Assembly: GCF_016920785.2 (NCBI RefSeq) | Contig: NW_024609857.1 | Location: forward strand, 12,810,716-12,874,715 | Source of the DNA: Ixodes scapularis | Taxonomy: Eukaryota > Arthropoda > Arachnida > Ixodida > Ixodidae | Length of the DNA: 64,000 nt | Direction of reading: 5' to 3' | Shown here: positions 34,036-45,254 of the stretch, piece after piece | Numbering within the stretch: position 1 is the first letter of the stretch | How the letters are laid out: each line of letters begins with the position of its first letter | Notes under the pieces: generated by a model | Database searches by the model: none | Told to the model about the DNA's origin: nothing | What the model saw: only the letters and a program-made list of their open reading frames with translations | Made by a program: the position numbers and the translations under genes

Positions 34036-35175
34036 GGATGTTCGAACAGAAGCCGGAGATGATAGAGATGCTCCTCTGGTGATGTGCCTGCGACAAGAAT
34101 ATCGTCGACGTACGCAAAAACAAACGTCAGTCCCCGTGTTACAACGTCGATAAATCTCTGAAAAGTTTGTGCGGCATTTCTTAACCCAAATGGCATGCGA
34201 GTGAACTCAAACAGGCCAAATGGTGTCGTTATGGCGGTCTTGGAGATGTCATCTGTGGCTACAGGAATTTGATGGTATGCTTTCGTGAGGTCTATTTTCG
34301 AAAAAAATAGTAGATCCTCTCAGGTTGACAGTAAAGTCTTGAATGTTGGGCAATGGGTAGTGGTCAGGGAGTGTGGCCAAATTTAAAGCACGGTAATCCC
34401 CACAAGGCCTCCAGTCGCCAGTTTTCTTGGGAACCATGTGGAGGGGCGAGGACCAACAGCTCGAGGATAACCTAACGATTCCCATTTCCAACATATGTTC
34501 GAATTCTTGCCGGGCGATGCGAAGTTTCTCAGGGGATAATCGCCGGGGAACTGCATGAGTGGGCTGACCGCGGGTGGCAATGCGGTGTACAACGTCATGT
34601 GTGGCAGGTTTGGTCCAGTCAGGAGAGGCAGTCAAAATCGGGAATTCTTTGATAAGACTTGTGTACGGCTCGGGTAGGCAGCATTTGATCGTGAAGGCAA
34701 AAGAGGAGATGGTTGTAGGCTTGCCCATTACGGAGAGTCCGGTGGTAGAATCAATGAGTTTCTTGTGTGCCATGTCAACTAAAAGTGTGAAATGGGATAA
34801 GAAGTCCGCACCCAGGATGGCATGGCTGACTGGTGCAACGAGAAATACCCAACGAAATGTTCGCCGAATGCCTAGTTCGACAGCAAGGGATCTTCTCCTG
34901 TATACAGGGATGCTGCTACCGTTTACTGCTCGTAGGTAACAGATGGGAGTGGAGCCTTTGTCAGCGGTTTGCGAAGGAACAATTCTGACCTCGGCCCCTG
35001 TATCGATGAGAAACTGAACATTTGAAAGTCCGTCCTTGAGGAAAAACAGGCGACTGTCAGAAGGTTTTGGAGGAGCACTCGTCGCCGCTAGTGTTCCCTG
35101 GTTTCGTTTCCCGACCATCCACAAGGCTGCGTGCAGCGTTCTGCTCTGGAACCAAATTTGCGATTGTACCAGCAA
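34023..35175 (-). pseudogene. Gypsy pol part 1: aspartic protease and reverse transcriptase
   Basis: Overlaps the end of gag in another frame. Protease motif FLIDTGAEVRIVP with ILGADFL downstream. RT begins DWTKPATHDVVHRI, then MVPKKTGDWRPCGDYRALN. A run of seven T (34307-34301 on the minus strand) carries a frameshift. The next frame continues IDLTKAYHQIPV, TPFGLFEFTRMPFGLRNAAQ and FAYVDDILVAG, with the catalytic YVDD intact, then stops at 34023. Frame break and stop make it a pseudogene. Confidence 0.85.
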
Positions 35176-35963
35176 GGTTGAACGTCGGGAGACTGGCTCC
35201 TCGAAGGGGAAAAACGTCGCGATTGCGATGATCGGCTAGGAGATCGAGCAGATCGGAACGAGTTACGGGATGGCCCTGAATGACGAGCAAGCGAGCTTGC
35301 GACGAGTGTGGACAGGTTCTTGACTTCCTCCCGAATTGTCGTCATTTCTTCAGAGGAGGCGAATCTCTGCTGTTGTGGTTCAGAGAGCTGATGCACGTTC
35401 GAGTTGTGCACAGATGCCTGTGGTGGCGCAACCTCCATGATTTTGTCGGCGTGCAGTGCCAGAGCGGGCAGGGTTAAATCTGCTGCCGTGGTAAGCAGCA
35501 TCTGGACACTGGAAGGAAGTCGTTGTAGAAAAATTTATTTTAGTAATGTTGTATCAAACGTCGCTGCGCGCTCGCCAAGAAGGGCCTGCATGTGACGAAG
35601 TAACTGTGAAGGTCGCCGATCTCCAAGCTCTTCTTCTGCTGCCAACAGCTGCTGCAGGCGCTTACGTTCCGAAACCGTCGTTCGTTCTAGGATTGCCGCT
35701 TTCAGCGTGTCGTACGATGCAGCGGTGGGCGGATTTGAGAGAATGTCATAGACTTCCAACGCTACTTCGTTGGGAAGGGCAGCTACCAGGTGGCCGAAAC
35801 GGGTCGTTTGTGACGTGACGTTAGACACGCCGAATCAGGCTTCTACCTGTAGAAACCAGATTTCCGGGTGCTGTGGCCAGAACGGCGGGAGGCGTACAGC
35901 GTAGTGGTTGACGGTCTGGGGAGGCTCACCCGTACGATCCGTTTCTTTCGTGTTCGTGGCCAT
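35088..35963 (-). pseudogene. Gypsy gag with two nonsense codons
   Basis: Structural (capsid/nucleocapsid) protein frame. From the ATG at 35963 it reads LPPFWPQHPEIWFLQVEA, hits TGA (35837-35835), and continues in the same frame through VAALPNEVALEVYDIL and GDRRPSQLLRHMQALLGERA. It hits TAA (35537-35535) and resumes as IFLQRLPSSVQMLL to an Arg/Ser-rich tail and a single zinc-knuckle-like CWYNRKFGSRAERCTQPC. FWP..PEIWF is typical of a gag type common in arthropod Gypsy elements. The reading frame is otherwise intact, so decay is by point mutation. Confidence 0.82.
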
Positions 35964-35979
35964 AATTCGCGGGTCACCA
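35962..35979 (-). other. Candidate primer-binding site of the Gypsy element
   Basis: One base inside the 5' LTR the minus strand reads TGGTGACCCGCGAATTAT. It starts with TGG, as expected for pairing with a tRNA 3' CCA end. The gag ATG (35963-35961) overlaps its end. The primer tRNA was not identified. Confidence 0.5.
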
Positions 35980-35980
35980 G

Positions 35981-36133
35981 TGTGGTGGCGAAGCAAGGAA
36001 AAGAACCGAACACGACGAAGCTCGGGCCAAGACTATTTTTTATATCACCGTCACGCGTCACGCGCTTGTTGCCTTTTAGCCCCGCGCACCCGCATTCAGT
36101 GGACATCCTTTTCTTTGATGCTCTGTCACCACA
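35981..36133 (-). repeat. 5' LTR of the Gypsy element (153 bp)
   Basis: Same termini as the 3' LTR, with a 7-bp internal tandem duplication near 36047-36060 (ccgtcacgcgtcacgcg) that explains the length difference. Flanked on the outside by GTTG. Confidence 0.9.
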
Positions 36134-36140
36134 GTTGTAA

Positions 36141-36561
36141 AGCTACGGAACGACCTCTGTTTCTTTTTTTTGTTCTTTGCCTCGTTGGGACCTTTCTCTT
36201 AATCACGTTCATTTTTTGTAGGACGGACTCTGAGGCAACGAGGCAAAGAACAAAAAGACCAACGAGAGTGGCAGGATGCGTTCAAGTATACTTAAACGCA
36301 TCTTGCCAGGGGAGAGGTCGTACAACGAGATATACATCCTTGTCCGACCTCTCCCATGGCCTGTTGGTACTTTTTAGGTGCTCGAGGAAGTCTGTCGCGC
36401 TCACTCGGTCTTCGTACCCAAGGTAAGTCGGGGTAGGGGCTCTGACCGGTGGTCCTGTCAGCGACGGGGGCCTCTGCCACCGACAGGGCCTCCGCCGCCG
36501 ACTATGCTATGTTTCTCGCAAGTTGCGAGAAACATAGCGTGTGTAGCGCCGTTCCGTAGCG
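36141..36561. repeat. Cluster of nested palindromes beside the Gypsy 5' LTR
   Basis: Five inverted repeats: 36142-36152 with 36550-36560 (GCTACGGAACG, enclosing the rest); 36172-36187 with 36236-36251 (16 bp); 36270-36307 (palindrome around AAGTATACTT); 36310-36320 with 36345-36355; 36506-36538 (16-bp perfect stem, GCTATGTTTCTCGC). The left edge also reads as Penelope-like protein. No ORF of known type otherwise. Confidence 0.6.
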
Positions 36562-37022
36562 TGGGGCTCGTGAGAACGAGTCTTGACGAGATTAGGGAGA
36601 GCAAGCCGGGCCTGTCCGTTTCGCGATCGCGGTTTTGAGGGGCGGATTATATCTAGCTGCTGCGGGAAGGAGCCACGAGAAAGCCGTTCCAGGACAGCAG
36701 CAGGCAGTGATTTATGGCGGACATGCTAAATAAGGACACGGGGGAGAAACAAGCTTCGCAATCCGTGGTACTGTGAGCGAAGGGTGTGGCCTCCTGCTCT
36801 GCCGCTTTTATCGGGAGGGCAGAACCGACCAAGGAAGCGAGCGAGACGGTAGATCTGAGGAATTTCCGTGGCGTTTCATTTTCGGTGAACAGTGAAAATG
36901 AGGAAAGAAAGACCGATCGTTTGTTATCATCTATTTCTGAAGATTTCTCTCCATGGCTTTGGCGCTTGGCTCATTTTGGATTGGCATGAGCAGCTTGACC
37001 GTGAGTTGTATTCAATTACAAA
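36562..37022. other. Non-coding
   Basis: Nothing recognised. Confidence 0.45.
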
Positions 37023-37024
37023 TA

Positions 37025-37489
37025 GGGGTGTCGCGAACGTTTGTCGAACCGGATTTTTAGGTCGAACTTTCTGGGTTCGACTGGGTCGAACCGGTTCGAC
37101 GAACCTTCGAACTTTTCACCAGATTCGACCGGTTCGACTTTATGGGCAGTGTGGCCAGACCTTGATATAAGCATGTCTAGGTTTGGAGAATTTTTTTTAT
37201 GCAAGGGGGTATTTGGATTTTGTGAACAGCTGCAATTAAAAGAAACTAATTCTAATCTGTGACGAAGTTAATAACTTAATTTTTTGTTCTGTATAAACTC
37301 AAATAACCAATCAGCGCTGCCCTTAATGCATCCCTTAGTCATCACCATCCAATCCGAAGCCAGCTGGCCAGCCTGTTGCGCATGCGCACACGAGTCGAAC
37401 CTCACTACAAGGTTCGTCGAACTCTCCACTAAAAGTTAGAATACGTCGAACCTGGCCGAACTCGAACCTCGGCCGGTTCGCGACACCCT
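37025..37489. mobile_element. TIR MITE copy 1 (GGGGTGTCGCGAAC termini)
   Basis: Begins GGGGTGTCGCGAAC and ends in the reverse complement with one change (last C to T). It is flanked by TA on both sides (37023-37024, 37490-37491), as in Tc1/mariner-type insertion. No ORF of note. Subterminal regions are full of GGTTCGA/TTCGAC words on both arms. Near-identical in layout to 39882-40324. Confidence 0.75.
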
Positions 37490-37491
37490 TA

Positions 37492-38189
37492 CTCGGTGCT
37501 GCAGATTATGTGAAGTTCGGTATGGACGTGGTAGCTTCCTCTAGTGGCCAAGTCTGCTCACTGCCTATAAACCGTTTATAACCTAATTAATGTTTTTAAA
37601 GTTACAATATTTGGGCTCCGCAGTTAGAGGAGCCTCCTTTCAGTTGCAGATGAACTTCAGCTGGGCCACTATATTTTCCTTTTTTAACTTCTGTACCGGT
37701 TTTTATGTCTGCGTACTTGGTTCTTTTTTTTTTCTCTGTTTTTTGTTGGAAATGAAAATTAAAGAAAGGGAGAGGCAGAAGACGCCAAGTCAGCGACTTT
37801 GTGACCCGGCTTACTCATTACGTCGAGTCTCGAACACGTTCGAATTTATTATTATTAATATTATTAAAGGAATTCAGTGCTTATGGTTTGCTGGTATTTA
37901 GATTAAATGCTGGACAATTAAGCTGCCCCGTCAAAGAACCAGGTTCACCATTTCCATGGTCCGGAGACACCAGATGAGAGAGACTCGGGAGAGCGCCGAG
38001 CAGGAGTAGCTCAGCAGCTGACAACCGTAATTGGCAGCCCTATTAAGGACCATTTGTCAGAGGTAAATGAAATAAAAACGGGAAAAGACCGCGCACATGG
38101 CGGAAGCTGTTCTTGCTTCCAGATGAAAGTATGTGGAGTGCGTCAGGGGCAGGCACTGGAAGGCAACACCGTAGCCCTACGGTTCTGCC
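37492..38189. other. Non-coding spacer before the dead transposase
   Basis: AT-rich to 37920, then GC-balanced. Part of the mariner 3' end may extend into 38046-38190. No other feature. Confidence 0.4.
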
Positions 38190-39167
38190 TCAACGTGACC
38201 TCCCAGCTGCCAGGTGCAACGTCGAAGTCTCGCCTCCTATTCGGCAAAAGCCGCAGCTATCATTTCGTTCGTAATGTGCAGAAACGCAGCTTCAATGCGT
38301 TGCTTGAGGATGCCGAGGGTGGAGATTCGACCGGTGTAGACCTGTGACTTGATGAACCTCCATACAAAAAAATCATAGATTGGTGACGGGGATCGCGGTG
38401 GCCATGGCATGCTGGGCGAGCCTCTGGGTGTCGCTTAACCATTTCCTGACGGAGGTCCACCAGTGTGGGGCGCTCCATCTTGCATGAATACGCAAACTTG
38501 CCGTTGCATCTGGAGGGCCTCGAGCTCGGGAAGAAACTCCTCCTTCAACATGCGCAGATAACGTCTGCCCGTCACAGACTCATCGAAAAAAAAAAAAGGC
38601 CCAAAAGCACCCTCCTTCCAGATCCCGCACCATACAGCTACCTTGGGAGAGTACTGAGACCTCTCCACTGTCCAGTGCGGGTTGCAGTTGCTCCAGTACC
38701 GGCAGTTCTGAGCGTCGACTTTTCCGTCGAGGTGAAAGACGGCCTCGTCCGAGAAAAGAAGGAAGTCCAGATGGGAGGGGTTGGCCGCGATCCTTAGGAT
38801 CTCTTCGCGGCAAAAATCGAGCCGTCTTTCATAGTCTTCAGGCTTCAGCTCGTGGAGAACGTGCATGCAGGTTGTGTCGGCGAAGAATCCGGCACACAGT
38901 GAAATCTGAAACTCCAGACAAAGTCGCCGCTCTCTTTGTGGACAGGTGCGGGTCCGTTTCGAAAGCACCCATGATCTCGTACGCGAGCTGCTGTTTTTCT
39001 GGCGTGCTGGCGAAGACGTGCTTCTTGTTCGCGACGCTGCCCACTGCGCCGAAACGCTGGACCCACTTCCAGATGGTTCTCTTTGACGGCGGCCTGGAAC
39101 GCTGCACTCGACGGTATCGGCGGCGAACATCCTTAAAGCTTGTGCGCTTTAAATACCAAACCACCAC
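38190..39167 (-). pseudogene. Tc1/mariner-type (IS630) transposase, dead copy
   Basis: N-terminal HTH part (FKDVRRRYRRVQRSRPPSKR, then a second helix-turn-helix with GVSDFTVCRILRRHNL) is followed, after a deletion and frame change, by ELKPEDYERRLDFC and the first catalytic Asp in FLLFSDEAVFHLDG. Then come GPFFFFDESVTG and VFMQDGAPH (second Asp). One base is missing after this Asp. Where the third catalytic Asp is expected the copy reads WPPRSPSP then IYDFFVW, so the SPD-type Asp is lost. The C-terminal tail (RLRRC) lies near 38190. Similar DDE proteins are widespread in arthropods. Confidence 0.8.
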
Positions 39168-39879
39168 GTCCGCGCGTTTTTTTTTTTTTGTTAATTGCCT
39201 TATCAGACAGGAAAGTGCAGCGAAACGCGGTAGAGATTAAAAGTAATCAACGGGAGAACTGGTGTTCGGGTTTCCAAAGAGTAAAGCAGACGACATCTGC
39301 TAAAATAATTAGCATGAAGAAATGTTATGCCTGAGCAAATGCACCGAAGTATCGCAAATTAGACCGTGTAATCTTTATTTCCGTTGCAGTGAAAAGCAGT
39401 GCGTAAGCGAAACTTCAGAAATGATAGAGAACAATTCCGAATCTGCCGCCAAGCCCGGCAGATGCCCGCGATAACCCGCCAAACCATATAGGTGGTGGCG
39501 CCACCTATGCGATGCAACGAAAAGCAGACGGCCTCCGTCTGCGTCTCTCCGTGGTCAGAGCCTCTCCGTAGAGATTTCTCATTTTTTTTCTTTTATCTTT
39601 TGATCCAGGTAAGCTCATGATCTGAAACTTTGGCATCTTGCTTGGACCGCTAGGGTTACATTTTGGCAGAGTTTGAGCGTTCTGCGATGCGTAGATTTTT
39701 TACGTGGGCCGAAAAGTAGGGTTTACTTTTCTCGATCGGACCCTGTAGTTCATTTTATATTTTATAAAATGGTCACCCATGTTTTCACCCTTTTCACCAA
39801 TCAACGAGGTAGAGGGCACCAAGAGACGCTAGGGGCGCTAGGGCCTCCTTGGGTCCCTTGGGCCTAAAGCACTGAATAC
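39168..39879. other. Non-coding
   Basis: Includes a short palindrome ataggtggtggcgccaccta near 39488. Nothing else recognised. Confidence 0.45.
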
Positions 39880-39881
39880 TA

Positions 39882-40324
39882 GGGGTGTCGCGAACTTTTG
39901 TCGAAACGGAGTTTTAGGTCGAACTTTCGGGTCGACAAACCTTCGAACTTTTCACCAGATTCGAGCGGTTCGACTTTGTGGACAGTGTGGTCGGACCTTG
40001 ATACAAGCATGTCTAGGTGTGGGGATTTTTCTTTATGCAAAGGGTTACTTTATTTTATTAACAGTTGCAATTAAAATAAACCAGATCTAATCACTGAAGA
40101 GGTTAATAACTTGATTTTTTGTACAGTATTAACTGAAATAACGAATCAGCGCTGCCCTTGAATCATCCCTTAGCCATCACCATCCAATTCGAAGCCAACT
40201 GGTGAGCCTGTCGCGCATGCGCACACGAGTCGAACCTCAATACAAGGTTCGTCGAAATTTCCACTAAAAGTTCGAAAAAGCTGAACCTGGTCGAACTCGA
40301 ACCTCGGCCGGTTCGCGACACCCC
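39882..40324. mobile_element. TIR MITE copy 2 (GGGGTGTCGCGAAC termini)
   Basis: Same family as 37025-37489. Perfect 14-bp inverted termini and flanking TA on both sides (39880-39881, 40325-40326). The middle shares gacagtgtgg, gcatgtctaggt and gcgcatgcgcacacgagtcg with copy 1. Non-coding. Confidence 0.78.
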
Positions 40325-40326
40325 TA

Positions 40327-43300
40327 ATTACAAACATATTAATCATTTACTTAAAAAAAACAAAGATTAACATTTTATTCGATAAAGAAGGGATATTCCA
40401 TTAAGATAGCGACGTTAAATAAAAAAAGATATTGTAAAGAATTGCTTTACAAATTTTTGTTTTACGCGTCAGGCAGGCCTTGGTGTCTGAAAGAGCCGCT
40501 AGTGGCGTTGCGTTAGGTCTAGTAGCGCTGTACCTGGAGCTTCACATATTACAGGTTGCGCGGCATGTGTCGGGTCTGTTCACAGCCTTTCTGGTTCTTG
40601 TTCTTTTGAGTCTGTGGAGGCTGCTCTAGAAAAAAGATTTGGCATTCGCTAGAGTAAATGACGCGCTGTCTCCTTAGCTGTAGCGGCGCCCACTTGTTTT
40701 GGCTACATTGAGCTTGCCGCTGCTGAAGCTTCTACTCAAGTGCGACTCGACTGTTGCCGACGAGCTAATTAATGCTCGTCAGCATCTTACGCTTAGCTTA
40801 TCCCGCATCGAATACGAGGCAACGAAGTTTGTCACATCGCTACTTCTGCTCAAAAAAAAAAAAAGCTGAACTTTTTCATAAATGTTTACATTGTCGGACA
40901 TGGCCCGGCAAATTCAGGCGATTGATTAATTTGTTTTGTACTATCTTTACTAGGAATATTTGCAAATTTAAAATCGCTCGCTTAGAAGCGCATCCCGCAT
41001 TATGCGCCCATTTGGGTCCGCAAAATTAAACATACAAACAGTCAAACACCGCTTTTTCCTTCCGGTTATTTTGAGGAAATGTTTGTTTACTGGTTTATCG
41101 AACACTCTCATCAAAAAGGGACACTCATGGATACTATCTCATTTTTCTTAGAGTTGAAATAAACGCCATATAGATTGCCTTCACAACATGGGTACATCCA
41201 CTATTTTTACTGTGCAACTTTTATTCCGACATGACGGTACGCCAACGCATGCCGAGTTACAACAGTTATCGGGAGCTACTGAATGCCGGTCCAATCTCCC
41301 TCTGCCGAGCGTTACGTCAGTATCCAGCTGCATCCGATTGTCTAGTCGCTCATCGGTTCATAAAATTGGATCGGTGCATGCGGTTGGGCTCCCAGTGTGA
41401 ACAGGTATTTACGTGGCTCCTGCTGACACTCTTGTAGTTCAAACGTATCTTCCTGAATGTCGGCTCCGTTCCGCATCTCCGAAGCCACGAAAAACGCCGC
41501 GTTGATTTGTTTACACGTGAGACGCTTTGCAGAGTCGTGCGGGCCGTCTCCTTTTGGCAATGATGGTAGTCGAGTTGACTTCGTAGCGATCGAGTTCGTC
41601 GACTAAAGCGGCTATCGCGCCATCGGGAGAAGTGCATTCGGGCCGGTTTAAATCGACCTTTTGTAGCGTCGACATTGCATTGCACGGACAAAAACCGAAA
41701 CAAGCGATCCCGGAAGATTACCTAAAACTGAAACCAATACATAGCTTGCACGTGACGCCTGTCTGCCCCTCTTTGTGGCCAGAAGCGTCTCCTCATAACG
41801 CAACAGAAGTTACCCTCCCACGGTCCCTTTCGAAAACGAAAACCCGGCGGTGTCTTTCGTTTGTGAGCGACGGAGAGAGAGAAAAAGGTGGGAGAGGATG
41901 ACGAGTGCGACGCTCCCATTGGTCCGAAGCGCTGACGTCAGCACGCGTGAAGCTCTCCCTCTCTCCCTGACGCTGACAAACTGACAGACACCGCCGGGTT
42001 TTCGTCATATTGAGCCCTTTCGTTTTTGGCTAAGTCAAGCGCACAGCTGATGGGGAGCCTGTGAGAAGGAGGGGCCGCGCAACACCTTGTAGAAAGCAAA
42101 GCCATAGTGCTTAATGAGATGGCGTAATCGGAGAATGCCAATGCTGGACACAGATAGGAAATGAGCGCTCCGTCAGCGCTTGGATTCGAGTCAAGTTTGA
42201 GCCAAACATTGATGCATTCGTCTTTTCTAATCTGTGCCCAGCGTTGACCTTCTCTGATGACGCCATCTCATGCAGCACTACGGCTTCGTTATCTAGGAGG
42301 TGCTGCGCCGCGGCGCGGTGCTATGCGGGCGTGGTCAGTTGCTGCTTTGCCGTCGCCGGTTCTGCTTAACTCCGGGCTTTCGTATAGAAGTGCGTGGTCT
42401 GTGATGTGTGTGTGTGTAGTTAAAACAATGAACGCGGTTCCCTCCACTAGTGATAGGCATGCGGTTTCTTTCCACGAGTGGTATGGATGTGGTTCTTTCC
42501 AAGAGTGATGTGTATGACCGTATCCAAGACTCCAAGGGCGTCGACATACTCTTGCAGGCAGAGTACAGAAGGGTGAAACAAGTTACAGCAAGATTTATTG
42601 GTGGTATTTTAGAGAGTCCGCGACCTTCGGGAAACGACACACACGTCTCCCCTTCGGAAAACGCTAACATTGTACCTGTGCTTCAGCTAAAATTAGCCTT
42701 GCACCGAAGTGAATAAAGGTTCTTGTAATTAGCGTAGCAACACCCTACTTTCGAAGAACATCAATAGTTTACGCTTTACGGCAATTAACGTTAATTGTTG
42801 TACTAATGTAAACTACCATTTTCTGAACAGCCAAGGCAAGCGCAATATGAACAACATCCAGAATTGGAGAAGAGTTCACGAAATGACTTACTCAAGAACT
42901 AATCGGTCTTTTAATTTTCTAAATAAATGCATTTATATTGGATAAAGATACGGCATTCATATAAAGGTAAAGACTCTTGCACTTCATATTTTATCGCAGT
43001 GACTCTACTAAATTCAGTAACTTCAGTACCGCGTTTAACTGAAAACCAAATGACAGGAGACATTAGGGAAACTTAGCTGAGTTCTAGATAAAATAAGTTA
43101 GGGGATGTAAAAGTGTTATTTTTGCTCCTTGCTACAACATGCAGTTGATAAGAGCAGTAACCTTTTGTTTGTACATTTTATCATTGTAGGCCAGGAGATT
43201 ATGCTCCGTACCCACAGTCTTCCAAATATTATATATTAAAAAAGTAGCTGAGCAACTTATCGAGCCTTTTAATATGTAAGGTTAATGTTTGCGATCTGGG

Positions 43301-45254
43301 GACTCGGTGTGCCGCAGTTGGAAACCGTTTTATATCTATGGCAGTTGTAGTTACATAAAAGCAAGGTACACCAATTGCTTAAGATGTTTTAAAGGAATTG
43401 TTACATATATAGTACAAAAATTGGAGGCACATTAACATACCCACACCAACGTGTGTTCTATCTCTTCATATCATTGGTTGATTTCGGTTGCTGCTGCGAG
43501 TTTACGCCCTTCAGCGACGTATAGAGTCAGCCGGGAGTTTGTTATTGACGGTTTTGGCACTCCGTCATTAGCGTTTGGGGTTAGCTCGTGGAGTGTGGCT
43601 GGGAAGAGTATAGCGATAATTAACGTACAGTTTTATGCAACACGATGCGCACAAAATGAAACCACTTGATTTTTAGTAAAATAATTCTCATACAACTTCA
43701 TGAGCAAGAAAAAGCCACGTTTGAAGTACTGAAGTGAAACTATTAGCGTATTGCATGGGCGAACAAATGTTAAATTATCAAGAACATCTTGCATGAACCA
43801 AAACTAAAATATTTATGCTTTTATTTTGTATATTTTTAACCCTATAGGGCTATGACATGTGTACAAAATATATCACTTCACACAATGACGATTAGGGTGT
43901 TTTAATAGTCACAAGTGCACAACAAACTAGAATCACATAACATGATGCAAAACAGGGTCTCGACGTTGTCGAGTGCTAACAAAGTCAATAATCTTATTTA
44001 TACAACATATACAAGTCATGAAATCGCTTCAAGGCATCGGTCTTTCGTAAAATGTTGCCACTCACAAATAACTTTGCAATAACAACCTTGGTAGAAGTAC
44101 ACATGTAATGTGATATTATATATCGATGATTTCGGTAATGTTCGTTTCGAATCATCTTGCAACTTCTGAGAAATTCAAATAGTAATGTTAATTCTAACCC
44201 TTGACAACGCCTGCAGGAAATTTGATCCCTCATGTTTTTGACAATTCCGACCAGTTTTATACATTCTAAAACATTCCTATGCCCGCTTTCACCTCAAGAA
44301 AGAAGCCAGTTTTACGCATTTTTCAAATGTCATATGCGGCACCAAGAAGTTGTTACGACATTTGGCTGTAGAAGAAAAAAGCGATGCTCTTCGCGTTTGG
44401 AACGTGGACATCTTGATAAGATAACATATATCTAGTCTAAAATTCACCTAGATATATCTTAATTGTTCAAATAAAGGAGTAAATTAGTAGTGCTCTGCAA
44501 ATCCCCGACATTTTTTTTTTAACTTCGGTTCTTGAAGTGAAAACGGGTATAGACCTTTCTTAATGACTTTAAAAAAAGAAAGAAAACAAGAAAAACAACT
44601 ATAACAAGGTAAAACTTCAAGAATGAAAAAAAAAACCGCCAACAAGCAGATCTGAAAAACGAGCAGAAAGAAGCTGAAGTAGAAAAATATAAGTGAGAGC
44701 ACACTCTTTGATAAAGATAAAATGCCAGTTGTGACGGTGAGAATAAAAATGACCAAACAAAGATATACAAAAAAGTCACAGTCTTAAAAGAATGTTTAAA
44801 ATGCAAATAAAAAAAAAACTATGTTGATTGGCTCCGGAACATGGCAGTTGTTTCGGGAAGATGCAAGTCGACAATAAGGCACTTGATGGAGGGATACTGC
44901 GATATCGCTAAAAGGAACGTGAACCAAATGAACGATTGTGATAACAAATCGATCAACATCGGGTAGTTGCCTTCATGGGTTTTCCGCGAGATATGATGAT
45001 TCTCACATTCTCACTTATCAAATGGCCTGACTCCAGTGATGATAAGGCATGATAACAGTTATTTGTAGCATTTTTCTCTCTAGACTCGTACCTGACAAAT
45101 TTGTTTTTTCTTTGTGTCCCGAGCTGTAGTTTTCCACATACTGAGTGTCTGGTTCTATGCCTTTATCCAAACCTCGCTTGACACATTCACCCTAAACAAT
45201 GAAAGCAGATAATGCCAAAAGTTCGCCTCCTGATAGGCACTGTGTATGTTTATA
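40327..45254. other. Non-coding, mostly AT-rich
   Basis: Apart from the 41.84-42.00 kb inverted repeat no feature was found. 44390-44460 has facing atatctag/ctagatat words. Confidence 0.5.
41839..42002. repeat. Inverted repeat with 16-bp perfect stem
   Basis: aaaacccggcggtgtc (41839-41854) and its exact complement (41987-42002), with looser pairing inside (gagagagaaaa / ctctctccct) and outside (cctttcg.. / ..cgttttt). Likely a decayed MITE. Confidence 0.45.

Larger units (their letters stand above)
30246..36133 (-). mobile_element. Gypsy-type LTR retrotransposon, degraded, with a nested insertion
   Basis: Two direct LTRs (30246-30391 and 35981-36133) flank gag and pol on the minus strand. 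Both begin TGTGGTG and end CACCACA, and are flanked by a 4-bp duplication GTTG (30242-30245 and 36134-36137). Domain order gag, protease, RT, RNase H, integrase is Gypsy-like. No env was seen. LTRs differ at about 5 substitutions in 146 bp plus a 7-bp duplication, so the insertion is not recent. Gag has two nonsense codons; pol has a frameshift in a T run, a deletion after the RT core, another frameshift, and a 1.8-kb insertion in the integrase. It cannot be autonomous. Confidence 0.9.

Noticed and set aside
30246..36133. An endogenous retrovirus with an envelope gene
   Set aside because: Pol runs directly to the polypurine tract and LTR; there is no room or frame for env.
38054..38347. Plus-strand 97-codon frame
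   Set aside because: Antisense shadow of the C-terminal part of the mariner-type transposase.
44484..44806. Hydrophobic Phe/Leu-rich minus-strand frames resembling membrane proteins
   Set aside because: Product of A-rich runs on the plus strand; no splice sites, conserved motif or neighbouring exons.
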